This document shows positions 24,052 through 35,300 of a stretch of 50,118 nt of DNA, one piece after another. Made by a program: the position numbers and the translations under genes. This stretch comes from JAWXTP01 sp044433415 (lineage in GTDB: Bacteria > Bacteroidota > Bacteroidia > Bacteroidales > Rikenellaceae), in contig JAWXTP010000006.1 of assembly GCA_044433415.1 (NCBI GenBank), positions 1 through 50,118 on the forward strand, read 5' to 3'. The notes beneath the pieces are model-generated. The model worked only from the letters and a program-made list of their open reading frames with translations. It was not told the DNA's origin and ran no database searches. The stretch's first letter is position 1. Each line of letters starts with the position of its first letter.

Positions 24052-25248
24052 TTAGAGATTATTTTCTTGTGACCATATTTTATTCACCTGTGACTCTAAA
24101 GCCTTCTGGCGGCTATATTCAGCAGGGTGGTCTGTAGTAAAATCATGAGAAGTAAGCCATGTGAAAACACCAGCCCAACCCCTATCTTTTGCTAACTGCA
24201 CAGCAGCTTTTACATTATCTGTAGTGAAAGCGAAAGTTTCATCATCAAAGGTACCCTGAGTGTAAGCCTTCTCTCCATATTTTTCATAAAGTTTCATCAT
24301 ATTCAAAGCAGGTTTCTTACTAGTGTAATAACCTATACCCGATAAAAACTTAACTTTTGTGTCATTACCTTTAAAGCACTGAGGGAAGTTCTGCTCCCAA
24401 CCATCTATTGCATCAACTCTCACTTTCATACGTGCTTCCGAAGATTCATCAGCACAAAGTCCTGCTGTGTAATGCATACTGTTAATATGGTCTACTATGC
24501 CTTCACTTACGATTTTCTCCCAATTCATGTCAGCGTGAGCCTGTGCCTCATAAGTTTGTTGAGCACATACACCTACTTTAAAGCCGCTAGCCTTTGTCAT
24601 TCTCATAAGGTTATGATAACCCTCTGTAGCCGCTGCCGAAGGAAATTCATCGTCAAAATCAACACCGTAACAATCAAACTCTTTACATAAATTTATTAAG
24701 TTGTTAGCATATTTCTTTGTCAACTCTGGATTTTGTAAAACTATCTCTTGGCTCGTATTTCTTGATAACCAACCATAGCCTTGTTGACAAAACCATATCC
24801 TAACACCTTTTCTTTTAAAATATTTAATAGTTTCTATAACCACTTCTTTAGAGCATAGACTATTACGTTCTTTATTCTCATCAAGTTTTTTATTTTCGTA
24901 TGTTATAGCTTCTTCTGACACCTCAGGCCATGTTTCCTTGTTCCATGATGTGATAATAGAACCGTCTTTACCTGTCATAAAAACACCTTTTATTATTGCC
25001 ACATCAGAAATTCCTCCCCAGTGGTATTTATCTAAGTAAGAAGCTACATTTTCGGGTGCTACTTGATATAAGCCTATCATAGAAGTTGACAGATAAGCCA
25101 AACTTAGAAACTCATTTTTAGATTGTTCTGGATAAACTTCCCCTTCTACAAACTCACCAATAACATCTACAAATTTCTCTTGTTGAGTATTACAACTAGA
25201 TACTAATACACTTAGCATCAGCATTATATACAGTAAACTTTTTCTCAT
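24052..25248 (-). CDS. GH18-family lipoprotein (endo-beta-N-acetylglucosaminidase-like)
   Basis: A 398-residue lipoprotein with a type II signal peptide (lipobox VLVSSC, C19), probably shown on the cell surface. The GH18 catalytic motif DxxDxDxE appears as YGVDFDDEFPS, with acid/base E201 and D197/D199 in place. The barrel continues with VDHINSMHYTA near residue 255 and GVFTWLTSHDF near residue 365. The length fits the small Bacteroidetes GH18 lipoproteins that cut N-glycan cores or other beta-linked GlcNAc glycans internally. It lies at the end of the susC-susD-lipoprotein operon, separated from the latter by a strong hairpin (25,266-25,297). The exact linkage cut cannot be read from sequence. 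Confidence 0.88.
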   Translation of the reverse strand: MRKSLLYIMLMLSVLVSSCNTQQEKFVDVIGEFVEGEVYPEQSKNEFLSLAYLSTSMIGLYQVAPENVASYLDKYHWGGISDVAIIKGVFMTGKDGSIITSWNKETWPEVSEEAITYENKKLDENKERNSLCSKEVVIETIKYFKRKGVRIWFCQQGYGWLSRNTSQEIVLQNPELTKKYANNLINLCKEFDCYGVDFDDEFPSAAATEGYHNLMRMTKASGFKVGVCAQQTYEAQAHADMNWEKIVSEGIVDHINSMHYTAGLCADESSEARMKVRVDAIDGWEQNFPQCFKGNDTKVKFLSGIGYYTSKKPALNMMKLYEKYGEKAYTQGTFDDETFAFTTDNVKAAVQLAKDRGWAGVFTWLTSHDFTTDHPAEYSRQKALESQVNKIWSQENNL

Positions 25249-25265
25249 TATTATTTATTTTTAGA

Positions 25266-25297
25266 AAACATAGGGGGTAAGTCATCCCCCTATGTTT
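25266..25297 (-). terminator. Intra-operon hairpin (12-bp perfect stem)
   Basis: AAACATAGGGGG pairs with CCCCCTATGTTT around TAAGTCAT, between the surface lipoprotein and the GH18 gene. On the minus strand it is followed by TTCTAAAAATAAA without a long T run. It may be a partial terminator or an mRNA stabiliser. Confidence 0.6.
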
Positions 25298-25324
25298 ATT
25301 ATTTCAAATCAAGCAAACTATGGT

Positions 25325-26518
25325 TTACTCTACTGCAAACTCATCGACACGATATGCAGACTTACCTGCAATATACTGTATAGCGAATACTACTCGCTTA
25401 TGGTCAGCAATTTCATCAGGGATTTCTGCTGTATGTTTCTTCATAACCCCCATAGCAGGTGTTGCTATAGTGCCATCTATCACCTCAACCCATGTTGCTT
25501 TCGCAGCATCAGCATCAAAATCTGTAGAGTATACTATCTTAATAGATTCTGCATCTGTAGGAACATTTGTATTACCTGAACCTATCTTAACGCTTACTTG
25601 ACCTGTTGCAAGCTCAGACACATTAATAGGAGGAGTTATCATCCATGCTGTATAAATGTCTGTGTTAGCCATATTGAACAACACTGCTGAACTTACTGTT
25701 GTATGGTAGTAAGACTTCAATGTTAAGCTAGCATAAGTAGATTGTATATCCCAACCTTTTAAAGTAGGGTCAAATACCCCTGTTGGACTACCTTTAACCT
25801 GATCTTCAAAATCATCAGCAAAATAAGTTACTGCAGGTGCGAACGCTTTCTGAGTGAAAGTAACAACAAATGGGTCAACACCAGGCTGAGTATTTGTAAG
25901 AAGTATACTAACTTCTCTATCAACGTCTGTATTCATCTCAAAGTCAAATTCAGCAATAGACTCTACAACATCCTTACTATCAGTCATGATATCCTCAGGA
26001 AGTGTAAACCAATCTGTATTACCTGAAGATTCTGACAAAATAGAGAAGCTAACACCAAAGTTATGTTTTATTGCTACTTCAAGAGGTCCTCCATTACTAG
26101 AAACCTGCACTGTAGGTATTTCTACACTAACCTCAGGCATAAGGCTAACTTCTTGTGTTATAACTACAGAGTCAGTATATGTTTTATTTGCTGTAATCAT
26201 AGTGATATATACAGCACATTGTCTAGGCCCTTCACCTCTATTTAGTTCAAGACTACATATCAAATCTTCGTCACCTATATAATAATTTTTTGTTGGTGTA
26301 CACCAGCTTGCTGACGATTTTGTTGTCCACGCTGACGAGGCTTGCATAGGAATGGTACATGAGGTACTATCTTTTACCATAGTATCACGTTGAACAACAT
26401 TTAGGTAAAAACCTTGTGGCAAATATTGTTCGTCTAGGGAGTCACTACAACTACCCATAAATATACATATTAGTCCTGCCAAAACTACAGTATATATATT
26501 TTTATATTTAAGTTTCAT
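25325..26518 (-). CDS. BACON-domain surface glycan-binding lipoprotein
   Basis: A lipoprotein of 397 residues from the ATG at 26,518 (MKLKYKNIYTVVLAGLICIF, lipobox MGSC, C24). The upstream ATG at 26,593 would put 25 extra residues before the signal peptide and overlap susD. Two BACON-like Ig domains follow, one at about 40-115 (SSCTIPMQASSAWTTKS) and one at about 120-215 (VQVSSNGGPLEVAIKHNFGV). A C-terminal domain of about 165 residues begins YFADDFEDQVKG and resembles a choice-of-anchor J/DUF5017 jelly-roll. Such proteins follow susD in polysaccharide-utilisation loci and bind the glycan at the cell surface. Ligand specificity cannot be inferred. Confidence 0.85.
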   Translation of the reverse strand: MKLKYKNIYTVVLAGLICIFMGSCSDSLDEQYLPQGFYLNVVQRDTMVKDSTSCTIPMQASSAWTTKSSASWCTPTKNYYIGDEDLICSLELNRGEGPRQCAVYITMITANKTYTDSVVITQEVSLMPEVSVEIPTVQVSSNGGPLEVAIKHNFGVSFSILSESSGNTDWFTLPEDIMTDSKDVVESIAEFDFEMNTDVDREVSILLTNTQPGVDPFVVTFTQKAFAPAVTYFADDFEDQVKGSPTGVFDPTLKGWDIQSTYASLTLKSYYHTTVSSAVLFNMANTDIYTAWMITPPINVSELATGQVSVKIGSGNTNVPTDAESIKIVYSTDFDADAAKATWVEVIDGTIATPAMGVMKKHTAEIPDEIADHKRVVFAIQYIAGKSAYRVDEFAVE

Positions 26519-26582
26519 AAGTGAAATTATAAAAAGTTTGTTAATAATTTTGGTAATAACAGTTACAAATTCTACTAAAACC

Positions 26583-28616
26583 CTAGTAATCAATTGCTAC
26601 ACCACCTGCCTCATAAGGCCAACCTGGATTTTGGTAAAGCACCGATGTAGACAAATCGCTATAATCTGTTGATACAAGTTGAATCTCTTCAAAAGGTAGA
26701 GGACTTAAGTAGTTTGCCACATGCCAGTTATATCCATTGTACACATTATTGTTATTAGATACAATTTGATAAGGACGAAGGTAAGTACTATTCTCTTTAG
26801 GAGACACGTTAGCAACACCTGATTGACCTTCATATATTAGAGTAGTCTTACCGTCTACATCATATAGAGCAGCATTATCTCCCCAAAGGTTAAAACCTTC
26901 AACAATATAATCCTTAACAGTTTCTAGAGAAGCCCAACGTTTCAAGTCGTTCCATCTGTAACCCTCTTGCATTAGTTCTATACGTCTTTCTCTACGTATA
27001 TTATATAGGTAAGGGTCTATCATTTTACCAGAAGAGTAAACAGCCCAGTCATTTTCTTTTGTTAGGTCTGTAGCATCTACTGTCATTTGAACATCTGGGT
27101 CTACTCCTGCTCTTTCACGTATCATAGTCCAATACTCTAATGCATCAGCATCTAAAGAACCATTTAGTTCATAGCATGCTTCCATGTAGTTAAGGTGAGC
27201 TTCTACAGCTCTAAATAGTAAACATCCATAAGTATTAATAAGACCATTACCTTTACCTATTTGGTCTATATCGTAAGTATAGAATTTACGTGAATTATAA
27301 CCTGTAGTCATTTTTGATCCTTCAGCACTTAAGATAGTTGGAGCACCAAACAATGTAAACTTAATACCGTCAGGGTTCTCAAAACGTGCTACATCAGTAG
27401 GTATAGACATAAATAAAGGAAGTCTAGGGTCTCTACCTTGTTGTACATCCTCTAGGGTGTTATCTCCTTTATACCCTGATAGAGCGTGATAATGAGGTAG
27501 ACCGTTTGCCATAAGATATGTATCTATTGAGCTTCTTGTTAAACCTGTAGAACCACCTTTATAAAGGTAAGAGCTCACACTATGCAAGGAGCTAGCGCTC
27601 ATAGTTCCGTTATATGCACGCCAGAAAAGCACCTCACTATAATCGTTCATATCAACATCTGAGAACATCTCAAAATAAGGATTCCAGTCTACACCTGACA
27701 CTTCACTAACTTGAAAACCACTATTATCTAATTGATAATCAGGGTTTGTCTTACCACTATTAACAGTTAATGTTACATTTTCAGCTACTTCCTTAGATGC
27801 TTTCATAGCTTCAGCTAGGAAGTACTCTATCTCAGCATCTATATCTATAGTAAAATCTTTATTATAGTCTTTATCTTTACCAGGCCAATCTTCTGTTCCT
27901 GGTACACGAGCAGTACCTTTATGGTATTTAAGCCAAGTACCTTCAAAAAGTGCAACTCTTGATTTAAACAGAAGTGCTGTTTTACGAGTAATTCTATTAG
28001 TACCACCATTAGGAGTATCAGTCATCATAGAGATAGCCTTCTCTAGGTCACTAATAATAAAACGCGCGAACATATTACGAGGTGCTCTTTTACTATATTC
28101 TATTAGTGATTCTAGTTCGTCGACCATCACTTCTGTAATAATAGGGAAGTCACCGAATTTCACTAGTTTCTCAAAATTTTCGTAAGCTCTAATAAAGTAA
28201 GCCTCACCTATAGAGTGACTAATATTAGTCTGGTCGCCTGATATTTGGCCAGCTTCGAATTTAGATTCTACCTGTGCTAGGAAGTAGTTAATTTTTCTAG
28301 GCACAGTAAACACCCAACCGCTACCTGATTGCGGAACCTGCCAATAACCTGTTGCCCAGTTAGCGTTACTTGCTGTACTTGAGGCTTGATTATCTGTATG
28401 ATCATCAGCTCTAAGTTTTGTTATATTATATCCACCGAAAGTACTAAACACGTCTGTATAACGTGACACTACATACGACTGAACTTCACTATCTGTATTA
28501 AAGAATTGTTCAGGTGGAATATCATCCAAAGGCTCTCTATCAAGAAAGGCATTACATGAACTAAAAGTCACCACCGATAACAATAGAGCTATATTTATAA
28601 ACTTTTTAGCTTTCAT
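26583..28616 (-). CDS. SusD-family surface lipoprotein
   Basis: A 677-residue protein with a lipoprotein signal (MKAKKFINIALLLSVVTFSSC, C21), followed by the SusD hallmark NAFLDREPLDDIPPEQFFN. TPR helices run through the first half (IGEAYFIRAYENFEKLVKFG at about 190). The RagB/SusD C-terminal domain includes NYMEACYELNG and YNIRRERRIELMQEGYRWND near residue 545. It forms the lid over the SusC channel and captures oligosaccharides. It is longer than the typical 500-600 residues. It lies 252 bp downstream of susC, with a degenerate palindromic element in the gap, and 64 bp before the BACON lipoprotein. Confidence 0.95.
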   Translation of the reverse strand: MKAKKFINIALLLSVVTFSSCNAFLDREPLDDIPPEQFFNTDSEVQSYVVSRYTDVFSTFGGYNITKLRADDHTDNQASSTASNANWATGYWQVPQSGSGWVFTVPRKINYFLAQVESKFEAGQISGDQTNISHSIGEAYFIRAYENFEKLVKFGDFPIITEVMVDELESLIEYSKRAPRNMFARFIISDLEKAISMMTDTPNGGTNRITRKTALLFKSRVALFEGTWLKYHKGTARVPGTEDWPGKDKDYNKDFTIDIDAEIEYFLAEAMKASKEVAENVTLTVNSGKTNPDYQLDNSGFQVSEVSGVDWNPYFEMFSDVDMNDYSEVLFWRAYNGTMSASSLHSVSSYLYKGGSTGLTRSSIDTYLMANGLPHYHALSGYKGDNTLEDVQQGRDPRLPLFMSIPTDVARFENPDGIKFTLFGAPTILSAEGSKMTTGYNSRKFYTYDIDQIGKGNGLINTYGCLLFRAVEAHLNYMEACYELNGSLDADALEYWTMIRERAGVDPDVQMTVDATDLTKENDWAVYSSGKMIDPYLYNIRRERRIELMQEGYRWNDLKRWASLETVKDYIVEGFNLWGDNAALYDVDGKTTLIYEGQSGVANVSPKENSTYLRPYQIVSNNNNVYNGYNWHVANYLSPLPFEEIQLVSTDYSDLSTSVLYQNPGWPYEAGGVAIDY

Positions 28617-28668
28617 AATTTCTATATTTAAATTATTCTAATTACTATAATTTCTACAATTCCTTTAG

Positions 28669-28759
28669 GTTTATTCTAAAAACTGGTTGATTTTTCATTT
28701 GATGTTTTGATAATTTACACAATGGGGAATATTAAGACACCAGCTTTTAGAAATCACCT
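28669..28759. repeat. Palindromic dispersed element, copy F (degenerate), between susC and susD
   Basis: GGTTTATTCTAAAAACTGG at the left and CCAGCTTTTAGAAATCACC at the right are near-complementary and match the family's ends. The middle has diverged. It is the main content of the 252-bp susC-susD gap. Confidence 0.5.
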
Positions 28760-28868
28760 AAAAATTTTATTTATTAATTTGTTTCAAAATGTTTTTGAAA
28801 TACATTTTGACCGTTTTTTAGCCTGCATAGGACAAATGACGCTCTGTCTCTTTTTCCAAGAAGAAAAG

Positions 28869-31800
28869 TTAAAAATTCAAATTGATACCCATCGACACCA
28901 CTTTAGAAAGTGGATACGTTTTACCAGCACCCCAGCCACCGCCAAGAGTTTCAGGGTCAAACATACTAGCCATCTTAGTAAAGGTCAACATATTATCAGC
29001 TGAAACATAAACTCTCAATCTTGACACTCCTATCTTCTGTACTAAATTCACTGGAACAGTATAACCCAGCTGAACATTCTTCAAACGAATATAAGCACCA
29101 CTTAACAAATAAGCTGTTTGATGTCTATGGTTTTTCTCGCTATCCACATTAGGACGAGGATAGTAAGCATCTAAGTTAGCACCATACTCATGTCCCTCTG
29201 GACGGAAATAATCCCAGTGGTCTTCAAATCCCACACTCTGGTAAGCATTACCCACAATACCCCAGAATTGAGCACTATTTGACAATACTGTATTACTTGT
29301 ACCACCAAAACTAATATCTCGTTTACCTATACCCTGCCAGAACATTTGGAAGTCAAATCCTTTCCATGCAGCATCTACAGTAATACCAAAACGATAACGC
29401 GGTGTTGAGTTACCAATAACCGATAAGTCACCATGATCATCTAGTGTTGAAGAACCTGGTGTAATACCTTCTACACCATCTTTGTCAGCATACATAATAT
29501 CTCCTGCTGCCCAGTTGTCACCTATTCTATCTTGACCACCAACTTTTTCTAGGTGAGCCTGCATCTCAGCATCTGATTTTGCTATACCTACAGTTTCATA
29601 ACCCCAAATCTCACCTGACTTTTTACCTGAATACCAGTTATAAATATTACCGTTTGAGTCAGGATAGTAATCTACAGTCTGAGTAGCATCATATAAGTTA
29701 CCTTTTATACCATAAGAGAAGTCACCTATCTTATCTCTCCAGCTAATTTCTATCTCATAACCCTTAGAACTCATATCCGCATTATTTACTATAGGTGCAG
29801 AAGTTCCAAGTGTTGAAGGTAGAGAAGGTGCTGGACCTACCATATCTAAAGTCTGACGATTAAACACATCTATAGAACCTTTCAAACGATTACTAAACAT
29901 CGCAAAGTCTAAACCTAAGTTAAGAGTTCTAATTTTTTCCCATGTAAGCAAAGAACTAATCATAGAAGGCATATTTACTTTATCATTTAGAGAGCCTCCC
30001 AATAACCATTCATTACCATCTTTTGTATAAGGCAGTGTTTGATAGAAAGGATACAGGTTTGTTGTATTTTGATTACCTAGCTCTCCCCATGAAGCTCTAA
30101 ACTTAAACTGATTTACAACATCTACAAAGTCACCCCAGAAGTCTTCTTTCGCGATATTCCAACCACCTGAGAATGAAGGGAACAAATTCCATCTTTGATC
30201 ACCTACGAAACGTGAAGAGCCATCATAACGAGCATTAATCTCAGCCATATATCTGTCTTTATAGTTGTAATTTATACGACCAAAGAAACCTGTAGTTGCT
30301 TGGTGCGTCTCAGCCCAATTTATCACTTCCTTACCTGAAGCTGTACTTAGAGCAGGTAGCGATGCAACTATTAACGAGTCACGCTGAGCTGTTAGAGCAT
30401 CTGCTCTTCTTACATCAGCATTAAAACCTGCTAATACTTTAACATTATGATCTTCTGCAACGTCAAATGTATAATCTGTGAAGGCATTTACTGTATATAT
30501 TTTTGTTGAAGTCTTCTTTTCTGAAACAGAACTCTGTCCTGCACCTACACTACTGTTAAATATCACTGGGTAAGGCTCTCCAGAAGCATTATAGCCATAA
30601 ACCGGTAATATATCTTGGTGATAATCACCACCTATAGTGTTCATATTACCTTCAAAATTGATATTCCAATTTTTTGTAGGTCTAATGTTGATATTTAACT
30701 GATCAGAATTTCTAGTTTCCTTTTCATTATATCTACCACCCTCTGTTAGTCTGTAAATATCACTATCTTCCATGAAGAAACCATTAGGGTCGTATACAGG
30801 GTTAGTAACCCATCTTCTACTAATCTGGTGATAGAAGTAAGAAGTCATATATGAAGGACGCTCATAATCTACCTCTGCCCAACTAGTATTATAAGAAGCA
30901 GTAATATAATCATTTAACTGAAAATCAATTTTTGCTCTTATGTTATATCTAGTGTATTGGTCATCACCATAACGCATAAGACCTTGTTGATTTAAGTAAC
31001 TTGTAGAAAAATAGTAGTTAACCTTCTCACCGCCGCCACTTACAGATATAGCATGATTTTGAGCATAAGTTTGATCCTTATAGTAAACATCATACCAGTC
31101 TGTGTTACCATTAGCACCACGAGCTGTAGACCATAAACCTGTCAAATTATTTACTGTAGTAGCATAAGGAATTTCACCTGCCTGGTAAGCTATAATTTTA
31201 TCTATTGCTGTTTGAGACACTGCCGCCGCAGAACCTGCATTAGTATGTCCATCATTATACATAGTCACCCAACGTAATGAGTTCATCTGATCTGGTAAAG
31301 AGATAGGCGAAACAACTCTAAAATCACCTTGATAGTTAATTCTAGCTTTTCCTTTTTCGCCTTTCTTAGTAGTGATAAGGATAACCCCGAAAGGAGCACG
31401 AGAACCATAGATTGATGATGCAGCAGCATCTTTCAGTACAGAGATGTTCTCTATATCTTGAGGGTTCAAACTATTCATATCACCTGGTGCATTATCAATT
31501 AGGATAAGTGGTCCAGAAGAAGAGCCTTCACCTATAGTACCACCACCTCTAATATCTACACTCATAGTATTATTTAACTCACCACCATCACCATCAAAAG
31601 ACATGTTAAGACCTGGGATAACACCTTGAAGAGCATTTGTTACTGAAGTTACAGGTCTTGCAGCGATATCTTCACCTGACAGTGAACTTACAGAACCTGT
31701 TAAGTTAATTTTCTTTTGACTACCATAACCTACTACTACTACTTCATCGGCAGATAAAGAACTTTCCATCATAACAACTTCAAGGTAACCTTGTTTAGCG

Positions 31801-32138
31801 ATAGTTTCCTTATAGTCATTATAACCTATATAAGAAACGACAACAACATCTCCCTCTTTTACTGCTAGGTTAAATGTTCCATCAGCTCTCGATGTTGTCC
31901 CTGTAGTGGTACCTTCAATAATTATTAAGGCTCCTATTAAAGGTTCACCACTAGCATCCTTAATAATACCTTTAATCTCGTGTTGTTCGCTTGTACTTTC
32001 CAACTTGCTTGGCGAAGCAAAGTCATTAGCAAAAATCTGCTGACAGTTTAAGGAAAAAACAAGAGATAACAAAAGCGGTAATTTACCCAGTCTCGAGAAA
32101 GACTGATAAATTCTTTTTTGTGTATACATTTCTTTCAT
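28869..32138 (-). CDS. SusC/RagA-family TonB-dependent outer-membrane transporter
   Basis: The 1,089-residue importer has a signal sequence of about 38 residues, then a carboxypeptidase-D-like domain (EIKGIIKDASGEPLIGALI through VSYIGYNDYKE, about 53-125) and the TonB-box/SusC signature LSADEVVVVGYGSQKKINLT near 130-150. The plug domain runs about 150-260 (VSSLSGEDIAARPVTSVTNA, then the ENISVLKDAAASSIYGSRAP motif). The rest is a beta-barrel ending GWGAGKTYPLSKVVSMGINLNF. It takes up oligosaccharides with energy from TonB, capped by the adjacent SusD. It is the first gene of the minus-strand operon and divergent from the hybrid sensor gene, with 238 bp between. The start at 32,138 or the Met three residues later would serve equally well. 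Confidence 0.96.
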   Translation of the reverse strand: MKEMYTQKRIYQSFSRLGKLPLLLSLVFSLNCQQIFANDFASPSKLESTSEQHEIKGIIKDASGEPLIGALIIIEGTTTGTTSRADGTFNLAVKEGDVVVVSYIGYNDYKETIAKQGYLEVVMMESSLSADEVVVVGYGSQKKINLTGSVSSLSGEDIAARPVTSVTNALQGVIPGLNMSFDGDGGELNNTMSVDIRGGGTIGEGSSSGPLILIDNAPGDMNSLNPQDIENISVLKDAAASSIYGSRAPFGVILITTKKGEKGKARINYQGDFRVVSPISLPDQMNSLRWVTMYNDGHTNAGSAAAVSQTAIDKIIAYQAGEIPYATTVNNLTGLWSTARGANGNTDWYDVYYKDQTYAQNHAISVSGGGEKVNYYFSTSYLNQQGLMRYGDDQYTRYNIRAKIDFQLNDYITASYNTSWAEVDYERPSYMTSYFYHQISRRWVTNPVYDPNGFFMEDSDIYRLTEGGRYNEKETRNSDQLNINIRPTKNWNINFEGNMNTIGGDYHQDILPVYGYNASGEPYPVIFNSSVGAGQSSVSEKKTSTKIYTVNAFTDYTFDVAEDHNVKVLAGFNADVRRADALTAQRDSLIVASLPALSTASGKEVINWAETHQATTGFFGRINYNYKDRYMAEINARYDGSSRFVGDQRWNLFPSFSGGWNIAKEDFWGDFVDVVNQFKFRASWGELGNQNTTNLYPFYQTLPYTKDGNEWLLGGSLNDKVNMPSMISSLLTWEKIRTLNLGLDFAMFSNRLKGSIDVFNRQTLDMVGPAPSLPSTLGTSAPIVNNADMSSKGYEIEISWRDKIGDFSYGIKGNLYDATQTVDYYPDSNGNIYNWYSGKKSGEIWGYETVGIAKSDAEMQAHLEKVGGQDRIGDNWAAGDIMYADKDGVEGITPGSSTLDDHGDLSVIGNSTPRYRFGITVDAAWKGFDFQMFWQGIGKRDISFGGTSNTVLSNSAQFWGIVGNAYQSVGFEDHWDYFRPEGHEYGANLDAYYPRPNVDSEKNHRHQTAYLLSGAYIRLKNVQLGYTVPVNLVQKIGVSRLRVYVSADNMLTFTKMASMFDPETLGGGWGAGKTYPLSKVVSMGINLNF

Positions 32139-32322
32139 GTTTTTATTATGTTAAAGTTAATACTTTTAATTATTGGCAAAGTAAGGGTAAAAGGATACGG
32201 ATTTATATAAAAAACAAGCCGTATAATTACAAAAATCCTTATACATAGGCAAAATGATAGTTTTTTAAAAGAAATAATATGTATTTTTAAAGGAGAAATA
32301 TACATATTCATAGAAAATAGTG

Positions 32323-32330
32323 TAACTTTG
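32323..32330 (+). promoter_or_regulatory. -7 promoter element of the hybrid sensor gene
   Basis: TAACTTTG matches TAnnTTTG fully, 47-54 bp before the start at 32,377. On the minus strand a weaker TTACTTTG (about 32,174-32,182) may serve susC. Confidence 0.5.
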
Positions 32331-32376
32331 TAATGAAAACAAAGAGAAAACTAATAAAAGGAACTTATAAAATACA

Positions 32377-35300
32377 ATGGGGGTATATATGAAACTTAAG
32401 ACAGGAATAAAAAGCATAAACTTATTTAATATTACTAAGAAATTATTTCTAATAATAGCAGTCACTTTATCGTCCTTTACAAAGGTTACTTCTCAGGAAT
32501 TAATATGTAAACAACTGTCCTTCCCTCAAGGATTATCAAGCCATCTTGTACAAGATATAAAAGAAGACAAATGGGGAAATATATGGATAGGTACTGACAA
32601 TGGTCTTAACCGCATTATGGGTAATGAGATATTTATATATAAAAAAAATGCCGCTGACTCTAGTTCCTTACAAAGTAACAATATAAAGCAGATTATAAGA
32701 GACTCAAAAGAGAGAATATGGACTTTTGACAATAATTTAGCTTACATATATAATACAACAAATGATAAATTTGATGTCCTTACACAAAACAATCAAAAGG
32801 TAAATGTACATAGAGCATCAAAAATGGGTAACAACTTACTGTTAGCTACTAATAACACTATTTATATATATGATACTGTTAAAGATACTATCACAAACGA
32901 AATAACTGTAGGTAAAACAATTATAAGATCTTTGAACCCCATTAATGACTCTATAGTAATCATTAACAACTTCAACAAATCTTTATTTTCTGTTAATCTA
33001 AATACAGGTAAGAGTAAATTCCAGTTAACTAGTAAGTTTATTGCAGACTCACCTATACATGCTGATTCTAAGGGTAAAATATGGATAGCTCAATACAGAA
33101 ACTTGAATTGCTACACATGGGATGGTAACAAACTGGTGTTAGAGAAAACATTTAATAGCCATAACTCGGCACTTACACCTTATAATATAACATGTATTAA
33201 AGAAAAAGATAACAAGTTGTGGATAACTACTGACGGGGGTGGTGTTCAATACATCAACCTAGACGATTTCTCTATAGGCTTCTTAATGAACAACACTCAG
33301 TTTCAGCATAACAACCTATTATCAACTCTAAATATTCTTTTTGACAACGATAATAATATATGGTTAGGAACAGTACGCTCAGGCGTTGTATTTGTGAAGG
33401 AGGTAAACATTAGCCTACTTCAAACAGCAACTATGCAAAGTAAAGCTGGACTTAGCAACATGGTGGTGCTTTCTATCACAGAAGATAGCGAAGGCATAAT
33501 ATGGTTAGCTACTGACGGAGGTGGTATAAACAGCTACAACCCTAATACAAAAGAAGTTAAACAATACCCCTCAACAGCAGGGCTAAAAGTCAATTCTGTT
33601 TCTAATCTTAATAAAAGTGAATTGGTTTTTAGTGTGTATCAAAAATATATAGCTAAGTTTAACAAAAACACAGGAGAGATAAAAATACTAGACCTTACTA
33701 ACACTGAGAATAATCAAAAGGTTACTAACTACGATTTTTTAAGATACTTATACAACCATGACTTATTGACTTTCTATGACTTAGGTCACATGAGACTTAA
33801 TATCTTTAAGAAAACCTTAACTCCTTATACTGCACGTAACAAAAACGCCCTACCTAACCTGCAATTTGCTGTAGGTGATAACAAAGAACATCTTTACAGT
33901 TTCGGAGAAAAGGGAATTTATGCATTCAACAAGATGGACTTAGATATATTTAACATATATGCACACACTAATAACATAACAAATGCTACAATAGATAAGA
34001 ATGGAAATATCTGGTTTAGTGACATTCTAAACGACCTTTATCTATATGATGTAAACTCTAAGAAATCTGAGCTTATATTAAACACTAACCTCGAAGAGAT
34101 TAATACCTTAATAGTCGATAATAACAAAGACAGATTATGGTATGGCTCTCTTAACGGCATACATTGTTATGATATTAATAGCAAAAAAAATTACTTCTTA
34201 GGAGAACCTGACGGTGTGCCAGTCAACAAATATATATCTCGTGTAGCCTACGTCTCTACAGCAGGCGACGTTTACTTAGGTGGAATAAATGGACTACTAA
34301 TAATACATAATGACCTTAAATTCAACCCTAAACCTAACTTTGAAGCTATATTAGTATCTGTAAATCAAGACAATAATAAAGTAGTACTACACTATAGCGA
34401 AGAAAAGAATCCTCACATTCAAGCAAAGTGGGACTACTCTCTTTTAGAGCTAAAAATAGCACCTAAAGGGGTAAATCTTTTTGCAAAGCGTTTAATGAAA
34501 GTGGATATAGTCGGTACTAATAACTACTCTATAACCACTAGAAGCGGAGTATTTGAAGTCCCTAAGCTCCCTATAGGTGATTACACTGTAAATGTGAGCT
34601 TTAGAAACATAAATAACAAATTCACAACTCCTAAACAAATTGCAACTCTAACTATTAATGGACCTTGGTGGAGGAGTCCTATAGCTTTCTATGTACTTAT
34701 CTTTATACTCCTATTAATCATAACATTAATATATAACATGATTTATAGAAGGAAAAAGAGAAAGATGAACGAAACATATCTTCTTAAACGTAAAAAGCTA
34801 TCCGAGCAGAAGCTAGCCTTCATGACCAATATATCTCACGAGCTAAGAACACCTCTTACTCTTATTCACTCTCCTATAAATAGGTTAATGAATATAGTGT
34901 CTACAGAAGACCGCGCGTATAAAGAGATAAAATCCATACATAAGCAAACTCAAAAGATGATAAGCCTAATAGATATGGTATTGAATATAAGATGTATAGA
35001 AGAAAATGAAACTTCACTAGATGTTTCATCTATAAACATAACACAGTGGTTTGTATCTAATGTTACGGCGTTTAATGATGAATATAAAAACAAAAACATC
35101 TCTCTTGACTATAACATTGATATACAGAATAAGGAAATTAACTTAGACTCTGACAAATGTTCTATAATACTTTCTAACCTACTTATGAATGCTCTAAAAT
35201 ACAGCAATTCTAACACCCACGTATGTGTAAACTGCAAGGAGATAGCTAACAAATTACACATAGAAGTCGTAGACGAAGGTATAGGTATAGACGATAGTAA

